A stretch of 64,000 bases of DNA from Cognatishimia sp. 1_MG-2023. Lineage in GTDB: Bacteria; Pseudomonadota; Alphaproteobacteria; Rhodobacterales; Rhodobacteraceae. This document shows, one piece after another, positions 1-7,771 of this stretch. Below the pieces are notes generated by a model. It saw only the letters and a list, made by a program, of their open reading frames with translations, did no database searches and was not told the DNA's origin. Within the stretch, counting starts at the first letter, position 1. Each line of letters starts with the position of its first letter. The position numbers and the translations under genes are program-made. The stretch is from the NCBI RefSeq assembly GCF_030548175.1, contig NZ_JAUORX010000003.1, positions 1 through 64,000 of the forward strand, in the 5' to 3' direction.

Positions 1-38
1 GCATCTTAAGGTGTGGGAGAGTAGGGCATCGCCAAACC
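1..38 (+). rRNA. rrf: 5S ribosomal RNA, 3' end only
   Basis: The first bases contain GTGGGAGAGTAGG followed by a terminal GCCAAACC, which is the conserved 3' part of alphaproteobacterial 5S rRNA. The gene begins outside the window, so an rRNA operon on the plus strand ends here. The exact 3' end is set by analogy with related 5S genes and could be off by a base or two. Confidence 0.88.
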
Positions 39-50
39 TAATAAACGACT

Positions 51-85
51 AAAGATCATATTCTCTCTACGATGATCTTTAAATT
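51..85 (+). terminator. hairpin terminating the rRNA operon
   Basis: AAAGATCAT (51-59) and ATGATCTTT (72-80) form a perfect 9-bp stem with a 12-base loop, 12 bases after the 5S end. It is followed by AAATTAATTC and lacks a long U tract. Its place right behind the 5S gene fits a transcription stop for the rRNA operon. Confidence 0.65.
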
Positions 86-114
86 AATTCAAAAAAACCT
101 ATTAGAAGCCATTT

Positions 115-132
115 CAAACAGCATGCTGTTTG
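115..132. repeat. 18-bp perfect palindrome
   Basis: CAAACAGCATGCTGTTTG reads the same on both strands. It lies between the 5S terminator and the PagL-like gene, about 125 bp before that gene's start. A second small hairpin (GTGCAT..ATGCAC) follows about 20 bp later. It could be an operator or a hairpin; no U tract follows. Confidence 0.6.
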
Positions 133-256
133 CCCGGCGGGTTTAATAAGTGCATTTATGCACTCCATTCAAAATCCTTAACACACTGCACTAAACGATC
201 TGGCTTTTATTGCCCAGTCAGCTAGATGTTACGTTGAGACTAGAAAGGGATTCCCC

Positions 257-778
257 ATGGCGGACGGTACATTTGCAGCACTGCTTTTGATTGGCGGGCT
301 ATTGGATATGAACGCAAACCACTGCGGAACAGCAGAGGGATGCTTGGGGCGGTCTGAAGTTGCGCCACGTATCGCCATTTCGGGTGGGGAAGTTCTTGAA
401 CGCCAAGCGTCAGTGGCTGGTGAACTTTATGTTCGCTACGACTTTGGTCACCACAACGGCCCATTTGGCCATGCGATCGGGTTTTCAGTTGGTGAGAACG
501 GGGAGCTTTGGCTTGGGGCAGGGCAGACATGGAAAGTCGATTTCGGTCGCAGCCCGTTCTACACAGAGCTTCACGCTATGACGGGTCTGTATGAACCCAA
601 TGGCGGCTTTGATCTTGGCGGCCCCATCGAATTTCGCTCTGGTATCGAAGTTGGCTACGAGAACAAGGCAGGCTGGCGTTATTCGCTTAGCTATGATCAT
701 CGCTCGAACCTAGAAATCTACAGCCAGAACCCTGGTATTGAAACGGTTCAGGCGCGGGTCAGTATCCCGCTACGCTAA
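257..778 (+). CDS. PagL-like acyloxyacyl hydrolase (lipid A 3-O-deacylase family)
   Basis: A 173-residue protein with alternating aromatic/polar segments typical of a small outer-membrane beta-barrel. Near the C-terminus it has His148-x-Ser150 and Glu162. The +2 and +14 spacing from the His equals that of the catalytic His126, Ser128 and Glu140 of Pseudomonas PagL, and Asn151 and Asn158 also fit conserved PagL asparagines. The family removes the 3-O acyl chain of lipid A in the outer membrane. The start at 257 has an AAGGGA ribosome site, but the N-terminus (short hydrophobic stretch at residues 6-16) is a weak signal peptide, so the true start may differ. It is a single gene, convergent with cobF. 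Function is inferred from the catalytic spacing. Confidence 0.8.
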   Translation: MADGTFAALLLIGGLLDMNANHCGTAEGCLGRSEVAPRIAISGGEVLERQASVAGELYVRYDFGHHNGPFGHAIGFSVGENGELWLGAGQTWKVDFGRSPFYTELHAMTGLYEPNGGFDLGGPIEFRSGIEVGYENKAGWRYSLSYDHRSNLEIYSQNPGIETVQARVSIPLR

Positions 779-1537
779 AGCTTTGCTTCCGCGTTTCAGT
801 AGGTAAATATCCATCACCCAGCCATTTTGATCACGCGCCTTGGCGCGTGTTTCAATGATGTCGTCACAAACATCGGCCAAAGCACCTGCGCGCAAAATCT
901 GCTGTGGCATGCCCACATAGGCGCCCCACCAAATCTGTGTGTCTTGATCCATCACATGTTGGAAGGAACATAAGCCATCCAACATGACGGCCACCGTATC
1001 AACGCCCACAGGCCAACCGTGGTCTCGTAATTGCCGCCCGGTTGTGATCATCACAGGCGCCCCCAGCGCATTCAATGGAATGGCATGGGCCGCAGTTAAC
1101 ATCTGTAGCGACGTGATCCCCGGAACCACCTCTACAGCGGCCTCTAGTCCATTCGCCAACAGACGATCCGCAATCCGCAACGTGCTGTCATATAGCGATG
1201 GATCGCCCCAGACCATTAGCGCCACATGCGCGTCAGGCCCTGCATGGTCTGCAATCAAGCGGCTCCAGATTTGGGCCAAAGCATCGTGCCAAACATTAAC
1301 ACCATCCAGATACTTCGGCGAATCTGCGTCTCGAATGGGGTAGTCAAACTCAACAACCTTGGGCGTGGTCTGTAAAACCTCGGCAACAATGCCGCGTCGC
1401 AAATCGGCCAATTCTGTTTTCTCATCGCCTTTACGCGGCAACAGGATCACATCAGCGGCTTCAAGTGTTTTGATCGCCTGCAATGTCAGATGATCTGGAT
1501 TGCCAGAGCCAATACCCACGAGGGAAAGTTTGATCAT
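770..1537 (-). CDS. cobF: precorrin-6A synthase (deacetylating) CobF
   Basis: A 255-residue tetrapyrrole methylase. CobF methylates C1 of precorrin-5 and releases the C2 unit as acetate, an enzyme of the oxygen-dependent B12 route. The N-terminus MIKLSLVGIGSGNPDHLTLQ carries the glycine-rich SAM loop, and VVPGITSLQML is the second family motif. I chose the ATG at 1537 because GGAGG lies 8 bases upstream; a longer TTG-started frame to 1561 is less likely. It follows cbiM after a strong hairpin terminator, so it is either expressed by read-through or from its own promoter. The last codons overlap the convergent PagL-like gene by 9 bp. It sits apart from the main cob run, at its far end. Confidence 0.93.
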   Translation of the reverse strand: MIKLSLVGIGSGNPDHLTLQAIKTLEAADVILLPRKGDEKTELADLRRGIVAEVLQTTPKVVEFDYPIRDADSPKYLDGVNVWHDALAQIWSRLIADHAGPDAHVALMVWGDPSLYDSTLRIADRLLANGLEAAVEVVPGITSLQMLTAAHAIPLNALGAPVMITTGRQLRDHGWPVGVDTVAVMLDGLCSFQHVMDQDTQIWWGAYVGMPQQILRAGALADVCDDIIETRAKARDQNGWVMDIYLLKRGSKALA

Positions 1538-1561
1538 GTCTAGCGCCTCCAGCGCAGGCAA

Positions 1562-1600
1562 AAGAAAAGGCGGCCCCCGTATGCACAGGGACCGCCTTTA
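1562..1600 (-). terminator. Rho-independent terminator between cbiM and cobF
   Basis: On the minus strand AAAGGCGG (1599-1592) pairs with CCGCCTTT (1573-1566), with further pairing inside the loop, followed by TTTTCTTTT. It lies after the cbiM stop and before the cobF ribosome site, so it should limit transcription from the upstream riboswitch into cobF. Confidence 0.8.
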
Positions 1601-1620
1601 ATTCAAGGGACTGACAGCGA

Positions 1621-2301
1621 TTAAGCCGCAGTTTTGTAAAGACGTTCAGTCACCAAACCAGAACCTTCGAGCTTACCCAATGTCTTGGCAATCGCCAACA
1701 CGCCGAGATCAGCGATAGGTTCGATGATGATAACCAGCATGTAGGAGGCGCCGAAAGCAGCAACCGCTGCCAGTGTTTCAACACCAAAGCCTTGGCCGTA
1801 GAAAGCCCAGAAAGCCACCCATGCCACAACACCACCTTGATAGGCTGTCGAAAGCGCCAGCGCTTGACTGTACTTTAGGTCAACATACGCAGTGTTTGGC
1901 GCGATGATGCGCTTTGCCAACATGGAAACAGCATACAATGGAACCAGCAGTGTGGTTGTATTCATAAAGTATTGCGGCAGATCGGCTGGAGCAAAGAGCA
2001 TACCTTGCAGTAGCAAACCAGCAGCCAAGCCCACAGCCGCAGGACCTGCGCCTAGGATCAAGAAAAGCGTTGAACCGAGGATGAAATGAACCTCAGACAC
2101 GCCAACTGGGAATTTAGGAAAGACTTGAAAGAAAATGAAAGTAGCGATGGTTGCGACCAACGCGCGCGCGGCAAAGGCCATTACGCCGTTTTCACGAAAG
2201 CCGTCTGCAATAAGCTTGGTTGCATAAGTCGCTGCGCCTGCAGCAGTTACATAAGACAGCGCCAATTTTGCGCCAACAACGACACCAGGTTCGATGTGCA
2301 T
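1621..2301 (-). CDS. cbiM: CbiM-family cobalt transport permease (orphan)
   Basis: A 226-residue polytopic membrane protein of the CbiM/energy-coupling-factor permease family. It begins MHIEPG; in the family the N-terminal Met-His segment forms part of the cobalt site. About six hydrophobic helices follow. The ATG at 2301 has AAGGAG nearby; the frame runs further upstream but into the riboswitch. No CbiN, CbiQ or CbiO gene lies beside it, so it either uses components encoded elsewhere or works alone. A cobalamin riboswitch immediately upstream ties it to cobalt supply for B12. Nickel is a less likely substrate given the context. Confidence 0.82.
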   Translation of the reverse strand: MHIEPGVVVGAKLALSYVTAAGAATYATKLIADGFRENGVMAFAARALVATIATFIFFQVFPKFPVGVSEVHFILGSTLFLILGAGPAAVGLAAGLLLQGMLFAPADLPQYFMNTTTLLVPLYAVSMLAKRIIAPNTAYVDLKYSQALALSTAYQGGVVAWVAFWAFYGQGFGVETLAAVAAFGASYMLVIIIEPIADLGVLAIAKTLGKLEGSGLVTERLYKTAA

Positions 2302-2380
2302 GGAATATCTCCTTGGTTGCTGCGCACTCCCGCACAGCATTATAAAAATACAGACCAAAATGGGTCCGCGCTCAACCTTT

Positions 2381-2572
2381 TGGCCGGTCTCCGGGCTTGC
2401 GCTTTCCCTGACATCACCTTCCCACATTTTCATGCAGTGGCTTGTCGATGTCAGGCATCGTCGCTTACCGTTGCGGGGGCAGCGTCGGACTTGCCTTAAA
2501 GATTAAGGCGTCACCGTCTTCCCGTTTCATTTTGACCCGACATAGGATCAAAACACCAAAAGCACCTGTATT
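2381..2572 (-). promoter_or_regulatory. cobalamin riboswitch upstream of cbiM
   Basis: The minus strand carries the hallmarks of the B12 element: a 3' segment with AAGCCCGGAGACCGGCC (complement of 2382-2398), the GCCACTG box (complement of 2434-2440), and a 5' AACGGGAAGACGGTGA segment. About 80 bases separate it from the cbiM start, including a small GACC/GGTC hairpin before a U-rich stretch that may be the expression platform. It fills most of the 334-bp gap between cbiM and cobA. Edges are approximate. High cobalamin would be expected to reduce cbiM expression. Confidence 0.9.
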
Positions 2573-2635
2573 TAGGGATACACATCGCGTGGGCGCAACG
2601 ACAAAATCGCCGTTAGCCCTACCAATTGCGAACTC

Positions 2636-3358
2636 TTAGTCAGTCTCTGCCAACTCCCCGAACAAGATCAAACCAGGGGCCGATGAAATTTCGGTCTTTA
2701 GTTGATCTGCAAGGGCTTCCATGGTGGTCCGAGTCAGGGATTGATCCGGGTGGCTGACGTTCTCCGCCAGCAGAGCCGGGCAATCACGGCGCAGTCCGCT
2801 GGCAAACAATTTCTCGGCCAACTCGGGAAATGTCCGCTTTGGCATAAACAATACGGTCGTTGCGCCGGTGTCCGCTAAAGCCTTTAGGTTCAAATCACCG
2901 GGCAGGGCGCCCGCCACATCATGGCCGGTCACAAACTGCACACGGCGCGCCACCAAGCGCCGCGTCAACGGAATGCCCGCCGCAGCCGCGGCCGCACAGG
3001 CCGAAGTTACTCCAGGGATAATCTCGTATCCAATACCTGCGTCACGCAATGCGGTCAGTTCTTCTTCGAGCCGCCCGAAAATCCCGCTATCGCCGGATTT
3101 CAAGCGCACCACATGCGCGCCGCTTTTGGCATAATCGACCAACAGTTGGCTCACGTGATCCTGCTTGGGTGAGGGGCGGCCCGCGCGTTTTCCAACGCCC
3201 ACTAAATCCGCATCTGCTTTCGCGTGCTCTAGGATCGGCCCCGCGCTCAGATCATCAAACAAAATCGCATCCGCTTTGCTCAAACGGTCAACGGCCTTAA
3301 CGGTCAATAGCTCCGGATCACCCGGACCAGAGCTTACGAAACTGACGAACCCACTCAT
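2636..3358 (-). CDS. cobA: uroporphyrinogen-III C-methyltransferase CobA (SUMT)
   Basis: A 240-residue SAM methyltransferase that adds methyl groups at C2 and C7 of uroporphyrinogen III to give precorrin-2, the branch into B12. It has the family loops VSSGPGDPELLTVKA near residues 7-21, the LKSGD segment near residue 88, and IPGVTSACAAAA in the middle. There is no siroheme dehydrogenase/ferrochelatase extension, so it is the stand-alone form rather than CysG. Its ATG overlaps the cobB stop (ATGA). It is the last gene of the long minus-strand cob run. Confidence 0.94.
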   Translation of the reverse strand: MSGFVSFVSSGPGDPELLTVKAVDRLSKADAILFDDLSAGPILEHAKADADLVGVGKRAGRPSPKQDHVSQLLVDYAKSGAHVVRLKSGDSGIFGRLEEELTALRDAGIGYEIIPGVTSACAAAAAAGIPLTRRLVARRVQFVTGHDVAGALPGDLNLKALADTGATTVLFMPKRTFPELAEKLFASGLRRDCPALLAENVSHPDQSLTRTTMEALADQLKTEISSAPGLILFGELAETD

Positions 3359-4671
3359 TTGGATGCCTCTGCGATCAGGTGAAAGAACGTCCCGGTGACG
3401 TTGCCGCGCACGGACCCAGTTTCAGGCACCGGATTACCGTCGGCATCGCCCACCTGCGCCAAAGGCGCATCAGGTTCTTCCAGAATTGTAGAATAGTGAA
3501 ACTCATGGCCACGCAGGCGCTGGCCCGCGTCAAAGCCCAACATCGGCGCATTCAATGTCGCCTGACGATAGCCAAGGTGGAACTTGCGCTTTTCGTAGGA
3601 TGTCACAAGCCCAAGCAACCCAAGCATTTCGTGTCGGTTACCCTCTTTGTCGATCAGCGCCTCGCCAAGAGCCATATAACCCCCGCATTCGCCATGCACC
3701 GGCTTAGTCTCTGCGTGTTTGCACACCGCCTCGCGGAACTTGCGCGCCGACGAAATAGCACCTGCGTGCAGCTCAGGGTATCCACCCGGCAACCAAACTA
3801 AATCTGCATCCGCTGCCGGAGCCTCATCCGCCAAGGGCGAAAACGGTGCAATCTCGGCACCAGCCGCGCGCCAGCCTTCAACCAAATGCGGATAGGTAAA
3901 GCTAAACGCTGCATCCTGCGCCATCGCGATCTTTTGTGCGGGTGGTTTTGGCAAATGACCCACATGCGCAGGCCCAGAACGCGCCGCAGCTTTGATGGCC
4001 TCTAAATCTACATTCTCGCGCAAAAACGCAGCATAACCGGTAATCGCAGCTTCCAGATCAGGATGCTCGCTGGCTTGGATCAAACCCAAATGCCGTTCAG
4101 GCAGAGCCAAATCACCACGACGTGGCAAGACACCCAGAACCTTAACACCGGCATGATCCATACCAAGCCTCGCCAAACGTTCATGGCGCGGGCTCGCGCA
4201 GCGATTCAAAATAACGCCCGCAAACGGCAGGTCCGGGTTATAGGCGCGAAAGCCCAACGCCGTCGCAGCCGCCGATTGCGCCTGACCACCCACATCGATC
4301 ACCAAAACAACCGGCCAGCCCATTTTCAAAGCGGTCTCTGCCGATGATCCAAAACCGCTTTCGCCACGTGTCGCCACGCCGTCAAACAGGCCCATAGACC
4401 CTTCGGCCACAACAATATCGGCACCTTTGGCTTGTTCGGACACACCGCCAATCAAATTGCTTGGCATCGCCCAAGTATCTACGTTGAACGAGGGCCGCCC
4501 CGCAGCCGCACGGTGAAACGCTGGATCAATATAATCCGGCCCGGATTTAAACGGCTGAACCTTCAACCCATCTTCGGCCAGTGCACGCAGCAATCCCAAC
4601 ATTACGGTTGTCTTGCCAGTGCCCGAAGAGGGCGCGGAAATCAAAAGCCCCGGAGGCATCATATCAGTCAT
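3355..4671 (-). CDS. cobB: cobyrinate a,c-diamide synthase CobB
   Basis: A 438-residue glutamine-dependent amidotransferase that amidates the a and c side chains of hydrogenobyrinic acid with ATP. SAPSSGTGKTTVMLG is the N-terminal nucleotide-binding loop. GECGGYMALGEAL in the C-terminal half supplies the glutaminase cysteine, followed by the CobBQ-type domain with FHYS near the end. The ATG at 4671 follows the cobM stop by two bases and has GGAGA upstream; a frame extension to 4704 lies inside cobM and is less likely. The product feeds the CobN cobaltochelatase encoded in the same run. Confidence 0.94.
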   Translation of the reverse strand: MTDMMPPGLLISAPSSGTGKTTVMLGLLRALAEDGLKVQPFKSGPDYIDPAFHRAAAGRPSFNVDTWAMPSNLIGGVSEQAKGADIVVAEGSMGLFDGVATRGESGFGSSAETALKMGWPVVLVIDVGGQAQSAAATALGFRAYNPDLPFAGVILNRCASPRHERLARLGMDHAGVKVLGVLPRRGDLALPERHLGLIQASEHPDLEAAITGYAAFLRENVDLEAIKAAARSGPAHVGHLPKPPAQKIAMAQDAAFSFTYPHLVEGWRAAGAEIAPFSPLADEAPAADADLVWLPGGYPELHAGAISSARKFREAVCKHAETKPVHGECGGYMALGEALIDKEGNRHEMLGLLGLVTSYEKRKFHLGYRQATLNAPMLGFDAGQRLRGHEFHYSTILEEPDAPLAQVGDADGNPVPETGSVRGNVTGTFFHLIAEASK

Positions 4672-4673
4672 CT

Positions 4674-5468
4674 TTAGTCGTCTCCGTGCTGCCAGCTTGA
4701 CCATTCGCTATCAGCAGATTGCGGACGGTAGCGGCGATCGTAATCGGTTGCATATAAACAGCTTTCCTCAAACCCTTCACCTGCCAAGGCTGGCCCAACA
4801 AGGATCAAAGCGGTGCGTGTCACGTGCTCTGGCACATCTGTTTTCAGTGTTGCCAATGTGGTGCGAATAATCTGCTGATCTGGCCAGCTCGCGCGATATA
4901 CCACCGCGACTGGGCAATCCGCCCCATAATGCGGAGTCAGATCGGCTATCACCGCATCCACATTCCCAATCGACAAATGAATCGCCAAGGTCGCACCAGT
5001 TGCTGCGAAATTCGCGAGCGTTTCCCCCTCTGGCATCGTCGATGCGCGCCCAGGTGTTCGCGTCAAAACCACAGACTGCGCCAAACCGGGCAGGGTTAAT
5101 TCCGTCCCCAAAGCTGCGGCTGCTGCCGCAAAGCTTGGAACACCCGGTGTCACAGACACGGGGATACCTTCGGCCTTTAACCGGCGAATTTGCTCGCCCA
5201 TCGCGGACCAAACCGACAAGTCGCCGGAATGCAGCCGTGCCACGTCCTGTCCCGCTTCATGGGCGGTCATGCATTCGGTAATAATTGCGTCCAAATCCAA
5301 CGCCGCCGTGTTCACCACTCGCGCACCTTCAGGGCAGTGCCCTAAAATCGCCTCTGGCACCAAAGACCCCGCGTATAAACACACAGGGCAGGCCGCGATC
5401 AGATCGCGTCCCCTTAGGGTAATCAAATCAGCCGCGCCCGGGCCTGCACCGATAAAGTGAACTGTCAT
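4674..5468 (-). CDS. cobM: precorrin-4 C11-methyltransferase CobM
   Basis: A 264-residue tetrapyrrole methylase that uses SAM to methylate C11 of precorrin-4, giving precorrin-5. [18 protein letters not shown] at residues 3-20 and [16 protein letters not shown] are its SAM-site motifs; YAGSLVPE is typical of the CobM/CbiF branch. Length is close to family normal. The start ATG overlaps the cobE stop (ATGA), indicating translational coupling. Confidence 0.95.
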   Translation of the reverse strand: MTVHFIGAGPGAADLITLRGRDLIAACPVCLYAGSLVPEAILGHCPEGARVVNTAALDLDAIITECMTAHEAGQDVARLHSGDLSVWSAMGEQIRRLKAEGIPVSVTPGVPSFAAAAAALGTELTLPGLAQSVVLTRTPGRASTMPEGETLANFAATGATLAIHLSIGNVDAVIADLTPHYGADCPVAVVYRASWPDQQIIRTTLATLKTDVPEHVTRTALILVGPALAGEGFEESCLYATDYDRRYRPQSADSEWSSWQHGDD

Positions 5469-5824
5469 CCGTCATTCCTTGCAAGCGCGCAGGTGGCCAT
5501 CCGATCCTCAGAAATATGCCGCTTGGCCATCAAGCGCCCACTGGCACCCGCCGCCGCCAAAGCACAGGCCTCGGCCACGCTACCTGTGCCGCGTTTTTCC
5601 TGAACCTTCTCAGATTGCGTTGCCGTTTCAACGGCTTGCATGTCTTCTAAAGACACCACATGCACCGGCAATCCCAGCTTTCCGGCCAGTTGTTTAAAGC
5701 AAAGCGCACCGGCTTTGTCGTCTAGTACGGCAATCGCATCCGCATCGCCGCCCAAGCGAATGTAGGCATCCATTAGGCTTGCAACGGTGGCTTCTTCGCG
5801 AAATCCAAATCCGGCGATAATCAT
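5465..5824 (-). CDS. cobE: CobE / CbiG C-terminal domain protein
   Basis: A 119-residue protein matching the CbiG C-terminal (CobE) family: it begins [12 protein letters not shown] and has the LDDKAGA and LPVHVV elements. In the aerobic pathway CobE is needed for B12 synthesis, but its chemical role is not settled; the ring-opening function of full CbiG belongs to the anaerobic route. I set the start at the ATG overlapping the cobL stop (ATGA at 5821-5824) rather than five codons upstream. It lies between cobL and cobM. Confidence 0.85.
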   Translation of the reverse strand: MIIAGFGFREEATVASLMDAYIRLGGDADAIAVLDDKAGALCFKQLAGKLGLPVHVVSLEDMQAVETATQSEKVQEKRGTGSVAEACALAAAGASGRLMAKRHISEDRMATCALARNDG

Positions 5825-7014
5825 AGTGTGACGCTCCATTGCACAATTGGGTAGCTGGCTTTCCAGCCCCGTTTTCGCCCTAAGGGCTTGCTTTCGCTTA
5901 GTTCAACTCGCAGCAAATCTCCGCCCTTTTGGGCATGCCACTGCGCAAGCAATATCTCGGCTTCCAGCGTAACGCCATTGGCAATCAGTCGCGTGCCAAT
6001 AGGTAATTTACGCCAGATCCAATCCAACATCTCTTGGCTGATCCCACCACCGATGAAAACCGCATCGGGCAGGGGCAATCCATCAAGTGCATCAGGCGCT
6101 GCACCGGTCACAACCTGTAAATCCACACCCAAAGACGCCGCATTCTGTGCAATTCGCGCGGCGCGTTCTGCGTTGATTTCAATCGCCGCGGCCTGCATCG
6201 TTGGATGCGCCAGTAGCCATTCCAAGCCAATCGACCCAGACCCGCCGCCAATATCCCACAGCAATTCACCCGCCTTTGGGGCCAAAGCCGAAAGCGTCAG
6301 CGCGCGCACAGGCCGCTTGGTGATCTGCCCATCATTGTCAAAAAACGCATCAGGCCGCCCGCTGGCCAAAGGCAACACAGCCCCATCGCCCGCAATTTCA
6401 AGGCCAACGCAAACCGGGTGCTGAATGTCACTCGGCACATCGCCCAAACCACAGGACCGAACCCGCTCACGCGGCCCACCCAGTGCCTCAAGCACATGCA
6501 AGTTTGATCCACCAAAGCCAGCGCCATCCAGCCACGCCGCCAATTCTCCAACCGCCGCACCATCGCGCACCGTTGCCAAAATCCGCGCACCTGGCGCCAA
6601 AACAGACCGCAATCGCGCAAAGGGTGCTGCGTGCAACCCAAAGCATGGCGTCTTTTCCAAGGCCCAGCCCAGCTTTGCCGCAGCCAGTGACATCGTGCCA
6701 ACCGCAGGAAAGGCTCGCCATTCGCCAACATCCAAATCACGCACCAGAACCGACCCAGCCCCATGCCAAAACGGATCCCCAGAAGCCAACGCCACAACGC
6801 GCCGCCCACGGTAAGACATCAAAACCGGCAACCCATCAGCAAAAGGCACGGGCCATGTCACCAGCTCCGCATCCATATCGGGCAACAATTCCAAATGCCG
6901 CGCTGCGCCCATGATGATTTCTGCACCTTGCAATGCTTCTAGGCTTGCAGGCGATAGCCCATCCGGGCCATCTTCGCCCAATCCAACAATGGTTAACCAC
7001 GGTAGCTCAGACAT
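5821..7014 (-). CDS. cobL: precorrin-6Y C5,15-methyltransferase (decarboxylating) CobL
   Basis: A 397-residue fusion of a CbiE-like methylase (residues 1 to about 200; LTIVGLGEDGPDGLSPAS) and a CbiT-like methylase/decarboxylase (about 210-397; LLWDIGGGSGSIGLEW is the SAM loop). It methylates C5 and C15 and decarboxylates the C12 acetate, giving precorrin-8. The ATG at 7014-7012 shares two base pairs with the cobK ATG on the opposite strand, so no intergenic space exists. A longer frame to 7044 would run further into cobK. It is read in the same direction as cobJ, across the inverted cobK. Confidence 0.95.
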   Translation of the reverse strand: MSELPWLTIVGLGEDGPDGLSPASLEALQGAEIIMGAARHLELLPDMDAELVTWPVPFADGLPVLMSYRGRRVVALASGDPFWHGAGSVLVRDLDVGEWRAFPAVGTMSLAAAKLGWALEKTPCFGLHAAPFARLRSVLAPGARILATVRDGAAVGELAAWLDGAGFGGSNLHVLEALGGPRERVRSCGLGDVPSDIQHPVCVGLEIAGDGAVLPLASGRPDAFFDNDGQITKRPVRALTLSALAPKAGELLWDIGGGSGSIGLEWLLAHPTMQAAAIEINAERAARIAQNAASLGVDLQVVTGAAPDALDGLPLPDAVFIGGGISQEMLDWIWRKLPIGTRLIANGVTLEAEILLAQWHAQKGGDLLRVELSESKPLGRKRGWKASYPIVQWSVTL

Positions 7015-7771
7015 GGCGCAGCATCTCCTTATTCTTGGCGGCACAACCGAGGCCAGCGCCCTTGCGCAGACCGTGGCTGATCAAGGCATCCGTGCCACGT
7101 TTAGCTACGCAGGTCGCGTCGCCAATCCGCGCCAACAACCGGTGCCCACGCGAAATGGGGGCTTTGGCGGGGCAGAGGGCCTTGCGCGTTACATCCGCGA
7201 CCATAACATCAGCCATGTCATTGATGCCACACACCCTTTTGCCGCACAGATGAGCTGGAACGCCTTTCATGCCTGCACCGAAACCGGCACGCCACTGACC
7301 GCCTTGACGCGTCCCGCGTGGCAAGCTGAACCGGGGGATAACTGGCAACACGTGCCCGACATAGACGCCGCTGTTGCTGCGTTGAACACACCGGCCGAAC
7401 GTATCATGCTGGCCCTTGGCCGCATGCACCTCGAGGCTTTTGCTGCCCAACCACAACATCATTACGTTTTGCGTTTGGTCGATGCGCCCATCGAAACGCC
7501 GGGCTTGCCGCATCACACCGTGACCGTTGCGCGTGGCCCGTTCAAAACCGCCGACGACATCGCGCTGTTTAAAACCCATGCCATTGATCGGATCGTATGC
7601 AAAAACGCGGGTGGGCGAGGGGCCGAGGCCAAAATCCACGCCGCCCGCGCGCTTGGCCTGCCGATCTTGATGATCGACCGCCCAAACCTGCCGCAACGCA
7701 CCGAATGCGCCACGCCGGATGCGGTTATGACGTGGCTCAACGCTCACCCAGCCACCGATCGTGGCGTATAA
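7013..7771 (+). CDS. cobK: precorrin-6A reductase CobK, inverted within the cob run
   Basis: A 252-residue NADPH-dependent reductase of precorrin-6A. It has the N-terminal LLILGGTTEASALA nucleotide-binding start, IDATHPFAAQMSWNA in the middle and CKNAGGRGAEAKI near residue 200, all typical of CobK/CbiJ. It is the only gene of the core run on the plus strand. Its ATG (7013-7015) overlaps the cobL ATG, and its last 28 bases overlap the end of cobJ. The frame continues upstream to 6911 inside cobL, but MAQHLLILGG is the natural start. Any promoter must lie within cobL, and a minus-strand transcript from cobJ into cobL would be fully antisense to it. Confidence 0.94.
   Translation: MAQHLLILGGTTEASALAQTVADQGIRATFSYAGRVANPRQQPVPTRNGGFGGAEGLARYIRDHNISHVIDATHPFAAQMSWNAFHACTETGTPLTALTRPAWQAEPGDNWQHVPDIDAAVAALNTPAERIMLALGRMHLEAFAAQPQHHYVLRLVDAPIETPGLPHHTVTVARGPFKTADDIALFKTHAIDRIVCKNAGGRGAEAKIHAARALGLPILMIDRPNLPQRTECATPDAVMTWLNAHPATDRGV

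Noticed and set aside
2636-3358. Siroheme synthase CysG
   Set aside because: Only the SUMT domain is present (240 residues); the dehydrogenase/ferrochelatase part is missing.
7007-7747. 246-codon minus-strand frame across cobK
   Set aside because: It would make the cob run unidirectional, but its product has no methylase or reductase motif, while the plus-strand frame has clear CobK motifs.
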